Below the pieces are notes generated by a model. That model was not told the DNA's origin, ran no database searches, and saw nothing but the letters and a program-made list of their open reading frames with translations. Positions 1-7,664 of a stretch of DNA of 46,554 bases are shown in pieces. The translations under genes and the position numbers were made by a program. Source of the stretch: JAXMHQ01 sp046346665 (GTDB lineage: Bacteria; Verrucomicrobiota; Verrucomicrobiia; Limisphaerales; JAXMHQ01); assembly GCA_046346665.1 (NCBI GenBank), contig JAXMHQ010000038.1, positions 1-46,554 on the forward strand. The letters run 5' to 3'. The first letter of the stretch is position 1, and every line of letters begins with the position of its first letter.

Positions 1-674
1 AACGCCAGCGACGAAACCGCCACGCCGCGGCAGAAGATCTGGAAGTTTAGCCTCGATGGAAAAACCAGCGCGCTCTTCGCGGCGGGTTTGCGCAACACGG
101 AAAAGCTGCGGTTGCGGCCGGGCACGGATGAAGTCTGGGGCTGCGATCACGGCTCGGACAACTGGGGCCAGAGCTTCGGCGAAACCCCCGGGCACCAGCC
201 GTTCACGGACCATCTTCCGGGGGACGAATTCAATTATTACCAGCAAGGTGGATTTTACGGGCACCCGTTCGTTGTCGGGGACGGGCTCCCGCGGCTGGAA
301 TTCAGGAGCCGGACGAACTTCATCGAGCTGGCCTCGAAAACCATCGCACCGGCGTGGTTGTTTGGCGCGCACTGGGCGACTTGCGGGTGGAATTTCATGA
401 AGAGCGACGCGCTGGGATTCCGCGGCGACGCCGTGGTCGCGTGCCACGGCTCGTGGAATTCCACGAAGCTCGCCGGCTACAGGATCGAGCGCGTGATCTT
501 CGACCCCGTCACCGGCAAACCGTCCGGCCGTGAGAAACTGGTCGGCTTGCTGGGCGAACAGCCGGATGGCAACAGCCAGGTCCTGGGCCGGCCGGTGGAC
601 GTCGCGGAGGCGCCCGATGGCTCGATCTTTTTCAGCGACGATTTTCGCGGGCGCATTTATCGCATTTCGAAGCA

Positions 675-678
<4 letters not shown>
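1..678 (+). CDS. PQQ-dependent sugar dehydrogenase (sorbosone/glucose dehydrogenase-like), C-terminal part
   Basis: The reading frame is open from the first base of the window, so only the last 225 residues are seen and the start lies upstream. The residues GTDEVWGCDHGSDNWG and, near the end, GRPVDVAEAPDGSIFFSDDF followed by GRIYRISKQ are typical of the six-bladed beta-propeller of soluble PQQ sugar dehydrogenases (GSDH/sorbosone dehydrogenase family). Members oxidise aldoses or sorbosone outside the cytoplasm and carry the cofactor and calcium in the propeller. The stop overlaps the GTG start of the next gene by four bases (GTGA), which suggests translational coupling to the pseudopilin. Family assignment is firm; substrate cannot be told from this fragment, and whether a cytochrome domain lies upstream is unknown. 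Confidence 0.85.
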
Positions 679-1394
<716 letters not shown>

Positions 1395-1395
1395 G

Positions 1396-1417
1396 CAGTT
1401 TGAGAGTTGAGGAGTCG
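1396..1417 (+). repeat. Stop-proximal AGTTTRRGAG repeat, copy 1
   Basis: One base after the TAG of the pseudopilin gene comes cagtttgagagttgagga, a C-poor run of AGTT-type words about 8 bases apart. The same pattern occurs directly behind four other stop codons in the window (about 9495, 14498, 41376, 41893). Function unknown. Read on the other strand it is C-rich and G-poor with YC dinucleotides at intervals, as in Rho-utilisation sites; that link is inference. Confidence 0.7.
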
Positions 1418-1422
1418 GCGGC

Positions 1423-1502
1423 GCGAGACTCGGTCGAGCCCTCTCTGAGATTTCAAATCTCTGAAATTTCAAATCTAAAGTCAGGGCTCGACGGAGTCTC
1501 GC
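1423..1502. repeat. Terminal-inverted-repeat palindromic element, copy 1
   Basis: Arms 1423-1442 and 1483-1502 are inverted repeats with one mismatch (gcgagactcggtcgagccct at the left). The 40-base core is AT-rich and itself palindromic (gagatttcaaatctctg, with atttcaaatct repeated). The same arms bound a different core at 38035-38195. The element fills the convergent gap between the pseudopilin and the gene on the other strand, so it could act as a bidirectional terminator or be a miniature mobile or REP-like element. No transposase is nearby. Confidence 0.8.
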
Positions 1503-1520
1503 CTCACCTTGATTGGGAGG

Positions 1521-3110
1521 CTACTTCCAGCGACAGAGCCAGGCGCGGGCGGGGAGGGCCAAAGACTCGCCGTTCAACGTCGCTTTCGCGGCGGTGTCGT
1601 TGAAATTTTCCACCACCCAACTGCCGTCGGTGAACAGGTAGAGGGCGACTTTGGCGGGGGCTCTGAAGGTGCAACCAAAAGGCCGCAGGAGCGGGGTGCG
1701 GAGCGTGTCGATCTGGTCCTGGTTCAGCTTGAGCACGGACCGGGGCGCGCCTTTGATGGCCAGGATCTGCACATTCGCGGCGGCGAGGTTCACGCGGTCC
1801 TTGAGTTTTTGCGCGAGGCCGTCGGTGATGAGCACCGGTTTGCCGGTGGCGATGTAGGCTGCGAGTTCAGCGGCCAGGTTCGGGTCTGCGGCCGAGCAGA
1901 CCGAGAAGGCGGCGGCCGGGGCGTTGGTGGGGAACTTGTGGCAGGGCGCCAGCGGCAGGCCGATCATGCCCGCAAAATCAAACAGGCGCGGCTCGTCGCC
2001 GGCATCACTGCCGGCCGGACGATAAGCCGCGATGCCGGTCGCGGTCCGGCGGCTGACCTCGCGCGCCACGGCGAGCAGTTCGGGAATGTTCGCGCGCAGC
2101 GCCTGGACATCCGCCGGGCCGTTGTCGCCCTGCAGCCCGCCGTAGGCGAACAGCATCGATTCAGGGGCGCCGCCGAGAATCGTCTGGCGCGCCTGTTCGA
2201 CGTACGTGGCCTGGCTGGTGCCGAGCCAATCGTACCAGCCGCCGCCGCATTTGGATCCGCCGATGCCGCCGAGCCAGCGCATGATGAAATACGCGGCGTA
2301 AGGCGGACAAGCGCCCCATTCCTTGTCCTCCGAATCGCGCGTCTCCGTTCCGACCCAGGTGCGGTCGAAATCGGCCGATTGGCGGGTGACATCATAGCCG
2401 GATTTCTGGAATTCATCGTACCACTGGGGGAATTTGATGATGATGCGGGCGTTGGGATTCACCTTGCGGGCGGCGTCGAGAATGGCGGCGCGCGAAAGCC
2501 GGACCATGAGTTCGCAGCGGTAATCCGGCCAGGAATCGCCGTTCACGGGATACTTTTTACCGAGGACATTCACCGTCTTCGCGAGCCGCGCCTTGTTGCA
2601 ATCGGGGCACGGACAATCGGTGAACAGGAAATCATCGATCATCATCTCGTCGAACAGCCCGGCGGCGAATTCGAATTCGGACTTGAGTTTCGCCTGGGTG
2701 GGAAGGTCGGTGAAGCAACACGCGACATTCCAGCCTGCGGACGCCTTGCCGAGGTGCGTGGGGGTGATGCAGCCGGAAACTTCAAATCCGTTCGTGGCGA
2801 ACAGGTTTTTCAATTTCAGCAGGACGGCGCGGTCGGGCTGGTAGCCGTCGCGGAACGATTCGATGTAAACGCGGGTGACGCCGGTTTGTTTGCACCAGTC
2901 GAGGGCCTTTTGAATTTTCGCGTCGGAATTGAGATTGTCGCGGACGTCCTGGGCGGTGAAGAGGGTGGAGAACCGGTGCACGGCGGCGGAGTTGGTGGCG
3001 AGCGGCCAGAGGTCGGGGGGCGGATTCGTGCCGGCGGCGATGGCGGGGGCCGCGACCGTAAGAGCCAGCAGGAGGAGCCGGAACCAGGATTTCGTCGGAA
3101 AGCGATTCAT
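1521..3110 (-). CDS. Exported protein of unknown family with CPCPDC motif, putative TIM-barrel
   Basis: 529 residues from the Met at 3110, which is followed by a clean Sec signal (SWFRLLLLALTVAAPAIAAG, about residues 8-27) and preceded by GAGG nine bases upstream; in-frame starts further up (to 3146) would only lengthen the leader. The body has alternating hydrophobic strands and acidic loops typical of a (beta/alpha) barrel: VTRVYIESFRDGY near 78-90, then FDEMMIDDFLFTD at 153-165 directly before C166-P-C-P-D-C171, and later IIIKFPQWYDEF. A Cys cluster after an acidic strand-end would suit a structural metal. The C-terminal ~80 residues look like a small beta domain. I suspect a glycoside-hydrolase-like enzyme of an uncharacterised family, but no catalytic pair can be proved from sequence alone. 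It is convergent with the pseudopilin and has no operon partner. Confidence 0.8.
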   Translation of the reverse strand: MNRFPTKSWFRLLLLALTVAAPAIAAGTNPPPDLWPLATNSAAVHRFSTLFTAQDVRDNLNSDAKIQKALDWCKQTGVTRVYIESFRDGYQPDRAVLLKLKNLFATNGFEVSGCITPTHLGKASAGWNVACCFTDLPTQAKLKSEFEFAAGLFDEMMIDDFLFTDCPCPDCNKARLAKTVNVLGKKYPVNGDSWPDYRCELMVRLSRAAILDAARKVNPNARIIIKFPQWYDEFQKSGYDVTRQSADFDRTWVGTETRDSEDKEWGACPPYAAYFIMRWLGGIGGSKCGGGWYDWLGTSQATYVEQARQTILGGAPESMLFAYGGLQGDNGPADVQALRANIPELLAVAREVSRRTATGIAAYRPAGSDAGDEPRLFDFAGMIGLPLAPCHKFPTNAPAAAFSVCSAADPNLAAELAAYIATGKPVLITDGLAQKLKDRVNLAAANVQILAIKGAPRSVLKLNQDQIDTLRTPLLRPFGCTFRAPAKVALYLFTDGSWVVENFNDTAAKATLNGESLALPARAWLCRWK

Positions 3111-3200
3111 GGGTGGAATCCTCATCTTCCAAGGAGGGGTGCGCAATTGTTTTCGATGTCGGCTAATGTGTAAAGAGGCACGCGATCGTGGAATTCAGAC

Positions 3201-3330
3201 GGTAGGGACGCCGCGCTGCGGCGTCCCCGCCCGCGTATCAGCGGGTGGAAAGCGGAACGGCGCCTGGCATGCCCTCTGCCACGTTGCGCCGCTGGACGCG
3301 GCGCGGACGGCGCAGCGCGCCGTCCCTACC
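3201..3330. repeat. Nested palindromic element (GGTAGGGACG ends)
   Basis: Outer ends ggtagggacg (3201-3210) and cgtccctacc (3321-3330) are exact inverted repeats. Each lies in its own hairpin: 3205-3227 (gggacgccgc / gcggcgtccc) and 3305-3325 (ggacggcgc / gcgccgtcc). The same hairpin-within-inverted-repeat design and a related core word recur at 43928-44034. It sits upstream of the gene at 1521-3110 on the other strand. No coding potential is convincing here. Confidence 0.75.
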
Positions 3331-3489
3331 CGCGATTCAGATCCGTCGGCCCTGGCGGAGGGGGTGCGGTAACGAATCGAGGAGCAGGAGCGCGGCTGTG
3401 TCCGCAAGGACCAGCCGCAGCAACGTGAACATTCCACCCCCTCGCGAACCCGCGCACCTTCTCGGCGCGGGCGGGCGTTGCTGCGGCTG

Positions 3490-3554
3490 ATCCCGCTCCG
3501 CTGCGCTGCGCGGGATACAGCCGTGCCCCGGTTTGACCCTCGGATGGAATCGCA
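3490..3554. repeat. Dispersed repeat, copy 1 (pair with 16117-16166)
   Basis: 3505-3554 matches 16117-16166 over about 50 bases with only a handful of substitutions; the shared core is cgctgcgcgggatacagccg. A hairpin atcccgc (3490-3496) / gcgggat (3510-3516) overlaps the left end of this copy. Both copies are intergenic. The surrounding 3331-3629 has no other feature that I can support. Confidence 0.75.
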
Positions 3555-3629
3555 CCCGTGCGGAGGAGGATGGACTGGATCGAATACTTGAGAGCCGCGC
3601 ACAGGCGGTTTAGAGTGCGGTTCCAGACC

Positions 3630-3998
3630 ATGGATATTGTTAATCTCAACTCCGCCGCGCCGTTCATCACGAAGGACGGATCCGAAATCCGCGAACTGCT
3701 GGCGCATCGAAACTCGTCCATCCGCAACCAGAGCTTGGCCGAGGCGCGCGTGCCGGTGGGCGGCTCGACCCAGGAACATTATCATTCGCTGACCGAGGAG
3801 ATCTATTACATCACCCGCGGCACCGGCCGAATCCGGATCGATGGAGAAGTTCGCGAGGTGAGAATAGGGGACGCGATCGCGATTCGCCCGGGCCAGAAGC
3901 ACAAGCTTTGGAACACCGGCGCAGAAACGCTGCGGTTGCTCTGCTGCTGCGCGCCCGCTTACGAGCACGCGGACACGACGATCACGGAACCGGGATAA
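3630..3998 (+). CDS. Small single-domain cupin
   Basis: 122 residues from the ATG at 3630; an in-frame start at 3558 would add an Arg-rich, uncupin-like leader. The metal-binding motif 1 is complete: G45-S-T-Q-E-H50-Y-H52 followed by E56 and the G64-containing turn, and motif 2 supplies PGQKH91 with N95. His50, His52, Glu56 and His91 would bind a divalent metal. The fold fits small cytoplasmic cupins of the mannose-6-phosphate isomerase C-terminal type, often sugar- or polyketide-related enzymes or sensors. There is no signal peptide. C105-C106-C107 in the last strand is odd for the family. It stands alone, with no neighbour that fixes a substrate. Confidence 0.88.
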   Translation: MDIVNLNSAAPFITKDGSEIRELLAHRNSSIRNQSLAEARVPVGGSTQEHYHSLTEEIYYITRGTGRIRIDGEVREVRIGDAIAIRPGQKHKLWNTGAETLRLLCCCAPAYEHADTTITEPG

Positions 3999-4454
3999 GC
4001 CGTCGCCAAGCGGTGGAACTCCGTGGGGGAAAAACGCACAGGCGCGGAGGACGCTGAGATTCGCAACGAACACGGAGCTTTGCCCGGGTCACCGATGGGT
4101 GAGCGATTTGGCTGATTCGCTTTGCCACGGCCCTCGAAGGCCGACGGCACGCCGCCCGCAAAGGGCACCGCACAAACCTTCTTCGCCACCATCGCGATCT
4201 TCGCGCGCCCAAAACTCCCATCTCGGCTCCAGGATCTCTTCTTCATGAACCCTTAATGTTGCCCCTGTCAGGATGCGCCCTGAACTGGCCGCGGGTCTTT
4301 TCGCCGCGGCAGGGCGCGGGCCGAAGAAACTCGGAGCGCGGGCATGGGCTGCTCGATACCGGCATCGCTGCACCGCTCACTCCCAAACCGCGGGCAGAAA
4401 TGCTTCCCTCGAGTGGGAAAGCGCCCGCGCTTCCGAGCCTCTTCGGCCCGAATG
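3999..4454. other. Gene-free stretch
   Basis: About 450 bases between the cupin and the terminator of the EF-hand gene. Short open frames exist on both strands, but they are Arg/Pro/Ala-rich, overlap one another and lack a plausible start signal. I see no RNA gene here. The first part (about 4018-4083) resembles the word-like dispersed intergenic sequence common in this window. Confidence 0.5.
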
Positions 4455-4490
4455 AAAAAACCTGCCGAAAGCAGAAAAACTTTCGGCAGG
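4455..4490 (-). terminator. Rho-independent terminator of the EF-hand gene
   Basis: On the minus strand a perfect 11-bp stem cctgccgaaag / ctttcggcagg with an 8-base T-rich loop is followed by six T. It lies 25 bases after the stop of the EF-hand gene and is the clearest intrinsic terminator in the window. Confidence 0.92.
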
Positions 4491-4515
4491 CGATGACCTC
4501 GCCGGCAAACCCGGA

Positions 4516-5100
4516 TCATGCCGTCACCGAGAAGACGCTTTGCCTGCCGCTCGAAGTTGAACTGCCGGTGCTGTCGTAACTGGCGGCATCCGGCGGAGGT
4601 GGAGGTGGATTTCCCTGCGTCTGTTCGAGCATCTGCTTCAGGACCTTCTCCAGTTCGGATTGAGTGACGGATCCGTCGCCGTCCGAATCGAGGGCTTTGA
4701 AAAGATCCCCCAGGTTCGACGTGTCGGCCCCGTGTTGCGACAGGACCTTGCCCAATTCGTCCTGGCTGATCTTGCCGTCGCCATCGGAATCAGCCGCCTT
4801 GAGAAGGCTGGCCGCCATGTCGGCCGCGCCCGGCGGCGGGGGCGGCGGACCCTGCGATTGCATCTTCTCAAACGCCGCCGCGTCCTCAGCGTCGCTGATC
4901 ACCCCGTCCTGGTCCGTGTCCACCGCGGCAAAGATCTCGTCCACGCCGGGACCCTTCCCATTCTTCGGAATCGCCGCGGCCAGTTCGTCGCGCGTGATCG
5001 AACCGTCGCCGTCCTGGTCGATCGTTTTAAAGCGGTTCTGCCGGAGTGCAGCAAAGTCCGGAACTGCCTGGGTGCTGGTGTTGATTGTACTGATGTTCAT
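4516..5100 (-). CDS. Four-EF-hand calcium-binding protein with polyproline linkers
   Basis: 194 residues from the ATG at 5100, which has AGGA five bases upstream; the 73 residues before it in the open frame have no EF-hand character. Four canonical 12-residue loops are present: D28-Q-D-G-D-G...E39, D61-T-D-Q-D-G...E72, D104-S-D-G-D-G...E115 and D138-S-D-G-D-G...E149, all with Gly at position 6, Ile/Val at 8 and an acidic 12th residue, so all should bind calcium. The hands form two calmodulin-like pairs separated by a six-Pro linker (85-90); a second six-Pro run (165-170) precedes a Ser/Thr-rich tail. There is no Sec signal, yet the composition resembles exported calcium proteins, so export by another route is possible. 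It is divergent from the calcium-type beta-helix gene at 5465 and ends at a strong terminator, so it is monocistronic. Confidence 0.93.
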   Translation of the reverse strand: MNISTINTSTQAVPDFAALRQNRFKTIDQDGDGSITRDELAAAIPKNGKGPGVDEIFAAVDTDQDGVISDAEDAAAFEKMQSQGPPPPPPGAADMAASLLKAADSDGDGKISQDELGKVLSQHGADTSNLGDLFKALDSDGDGSVTQSELEKVLKQMLEQTQGNPPPPPPDAASYDSTGSSTSSGRQSVFSVTA

Positions 5101-5464
5101 GTCTGTCCTGTTTCGCCCGGGATGCATGGCACCCCGGTTGACATGGCTGCACAGCGGGTGATGAATCACCCGGCTCACTCCCAGACCCCCTATCGGAGAC
5201 AGAACCCCGGACTTTAGAGAAAGCTGAAGGAACCTGACTCTGCCAGCGCGCCCGGGCTCCGCGGCCACAAGATGGCATTCAACACGATTAGATTCACTCA
5301 CCAAAACAACCTTCATCATAACTTAATGTTGGGTTCCTTAGGATTGTGCGCGGTATGGCGGTTTCCCGGCCGGGCGGCTCGTTCAGGGCGCCCGGCCCCG
5401 GCCGCCGGCAGAAAGAATGCGTATTGGTTCGCCAGAAGTGCCTGTTTCAAACCCGGGAGATCCC
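5101..5464. promoter_or_regulatory. Divergent intergenic region between EF-hand and beta-helix genes
   Basis: 364 bases that must hold the promoters of both flanking genes. Shine-Dalgarno-like AGGA (minus strand, 5 bases before 5100) and GGGAGA (plus strand, just before 5465) are visible. I cannot assign -35/-10 boxes with confidence. An AT-rich patch at 5308-5340 is the most promoter-like part. Confidence 0.4.
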
Positions 5465-7648
5465 ATGTCAAAGAACTCTATCACCCCGCTCGCTTCGCGC
5501 TTCGCCGAAGCCGCCGCCGCGCAACGCACCCATTTCAATCGTAAACCGACCCCGGAAAACTCCGCGGCCGGATCGGGGCCGGCATGGCGCGTGAGAAAGT
5601 CGCTGCTGCCCGGATTCCTGCGGGCGGCCGCGCTGGGTTTGATGGTTGTGGCCAGCGCGGGAGCGGCGGCGGACGCCGACCGGGTGGAGAACAGCACCTG
5701 GCCGTCCCAGGTGATCATCGCCTTCAACGGGTCATCGGCAACCGTCAGCAACGGCGCCTCAAGCGGCGTGACGTACGTGCAAACCGGTGCCGCGCTGGTG
5801 ATCACCTCCACCGTGGCCGGGGTCGAGTATGTCCTGTCCGGCACCTCCGCCGCCGGCTACGTGTCCATCACGGGCACCAACGCCTGCAAACTCACCCTCA
5901 ACGGCGTCCACCTTGACTGCACCAACGGCCCCGCCATCAGCATCCTGTCCACCAACCGCTGTTACGTGGTGCTGGCGGAAGGGACGACGAACAGCCTGTC
6001 GGATTCGACCACTTACACCCAGAGCGGCAGCGGCACGTTTTACGCCACGGGCGCCCTGGTCATCAGCGGACGCGGCAGCCTGTCAGTCACCGGATTGAAG
6101 GGGCACGGCATCTCCACCAAAACCTACCTGCGCATGCTGGGCGGCGACGTGACGGTGCCGGCGGCGGCGAAGGACGGCATCCACACGGTCTCATCCTTCA
6201 TCATGGACCAGGGCACACTGAACATCGCGGCCGCGAGCGACGGCATCGACGGCGATGTGGGGACTGTGGTGATCAACGGCGGCAGCATCAACATTTACAG
6301 CACAACGGACGACGTGAAGGGAATCAAGTGTGACGGCACGATGACGGTTACCGGGGGAGCGATCAACATGACCGTGAACGGCGTTCAATCCAAGGCGCTG
6401 AAGAGCACGGGTGAAATGGTCATCAACGGCGGATCGCTGATCTTCAATCTCTCCGGCGGCGTCTATCTGGGCACGGCGGCCAGTTACACCACCAACGGCA
6501 GCACCGTCACGACGAACACCTACACCGACCCCTCCTACAGCACCGCGATCAAGTGCGACACAAACCTCACCATCACCGGCGGTTCAATCACGGTCACGCA
6601 CACCGGCACGGCTGGCAAGGGCATTTCGGCCGACGGCAACATCCTGATCACGGGCGGCACGTTCAACCTGTTCACCAGCGGAGGCGCCTCCAGCATCTAC
6701 ACCAATGACCTGAAGGCGGCGGACATAGCCGCGGCGGATTGCCTCAAGGCCGACGGAACGCTGCAGATCCTTGGCGGCAAGATCTACGCCCTGAGCACGG
6801 GAAACGCCGGCGACTGCATTTCCGCCGACGGCGCGGCAGTGATCGGGGTGCTGGGTGTGACGAATTCGCCCGTGTTCAACCTGGCGACGCGCGGCTCGAA
6901 GGTGCTGGTGTCCGGCTCGGGTGAAAGCGCGGATTATTCGAATCCAAAAACGTTCTCGGTCGGGGGCGACCTGACGTTCAACGGCGGCGTGTTCACGGCA
7001 TCGACAAAGAACGACGGGGGCGAGGGGCTGGAAAGCAAGGCCCGTCTGACCATCAACGGCGGCATTTTGGAAATCACCGCCTACGACGACTGCATCAACG
7101 CCTCGAGCAACATCACGATCAACGCGGGAACGATCTACTGTTACAGCTCGGGCAACGACGCCATCGATTCCAACGGCACGATGAACATCAACGGCGGGTT
7201 GATCATTGCCTCGGGAACCACGGCGCCGGAGGAGGGGTTTGACTGCGACCAGAACACCTTCTCGATCACGGGTGGGATCATGGTGGGGACGGGCGGGGCC
7301 ACCAGCACGCCGACGGCGGCGAACTGCACCCAGCGATCGGTGCTTTACACCACGAACGGAACGGCGGGGACCATCATCCAGGTGAAATCCTCCGCGGGCA
7401 GCAACCTGGTTTACAAAATCCCGCGCACCTACTCGTCCGGCGGCGGAGGCGGGCCGGGCGGCAGCAGCGCGGGCATGGTGCTGCTGTTCAGCAATCCCAG
7501 CCTGGCCAACACCACTTATACCATCGTGAGCGGCGTCACCGTCACCGGCGCCACCGAGTTCCACGGCTATTACACCGGCGGCACCGTGACCGGCGGCACC
7601 ACGAACAAAACCTTCACCATCTCCTCGATGGTCACCACCGTTAAGTAA
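5465..7648 (+). CDS. Carbohydrate-binding domain-containing protein, Cthe_2159/DUF4353-like beta-helix
   Basis: 727 residues. A ~60-residue polar and basic N-region comes before the hydrophobic segment FLRAAALGLMVVASAGAAADA, so the signal peptide is unusually long or the true start is later; 5465 was chosen for its GGGAGA ribosome site. The mature part begins with RVENSTWPSQ and then repeats units of the type IxITGG(S/T)I or MVINGGSL with intervening DGI/KGI/KAL turns (GIHTVSS, DGIDGD, VKGIKCDG, AIKCD, KGISADG, CISADG, CINASS, AIDSNG). This is the pattern of the Cthe_2159 family, right-handed beta-helices whose type member binds polygalacturonate and calcium. A Gly-rich patch (SSGGGGGPGGSS) precedes the last strand domain. 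The next gene starts 16 bases on, so the two form an operon. A surface or exoprotein glycan-binding role is inferred. Confidence 0.87.
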   Translation: MSKNSITPLASRFAEAAAAQRTHFNRKPTPENSAAGSGPAWRVRKSLLPGFLRAAALGLMVVASAGAAADADRVENSTWPSQVIIAFNGSSATVSNGASSGVTYVQTGAALVITSTVAGVEYVLSGTSAAGYVSITGTNACKLTLNGVHLDCTNGPAISILSTNRCYVVLAEGTTNSLSDSTTYTQSGSGTFYATGALVISGRGSLSVTGLKGHGISTKTYLRMLGGDVTVPAAAKDGIHTVSSFIMDQGTLNIAAASDGIDGDVGTVVINGGSINIYSTTDDVKGIKCDGTMTVTGGAINMTVNGVQSKALKSTGEMVINGGSLIFNLSGGVYLGTAASYTTNGSTVTTNTYTDPSYSTAIKCDTNLTITGGSITVTHTGTAGKGISADGNILITGGTFNLFTSGGASSIYTNDLKAADIAAADCLKADGTLQILGGKIYALSTGNAGDCISADGAAVIGVLGVTNSPVFNLATRGSKVLVSGSGESADYSNPKTFSVGGDLTFNGGVFTASTKNDGGEGLESKARLTINGGILEITAYDDCINASSNITINAGTIYCYSSGNDAIDSNGTMNINGGLIIASGTTAPEEGFDCDQNTFSITGGIMVGTGGATSTPTAANCTQRSVLYTTNGTAGTIIQVKSSAGSNLVYKIPRTYSSGGGGGPGGSSAGMVLLFSNPSLANTTYTIVSGVTVTGATEFHGYYTGGTVTGGTTNKTFTISSMVTTVK

Positions 7649-7664
7649 ACAACCAGGAGCCACC

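Noticed and set aside
3337..3555. Short minus-strand frames through both copies of the dispersed repeat (also near 16168) that encode a similar peptide
   Set aside because: Of the differences between the copies about half change the residue, so there is no sign of purifying selection; the similarity is explained by the DNA repeat.
4250..5340. cttaatgttg present at about 4253 and 5323, with a related word upstream of the BNR gene near 43880
   Set aside because: Ten bases shared by two or three sites with no consistent distance to a start codon; not enough to call a promoter element.
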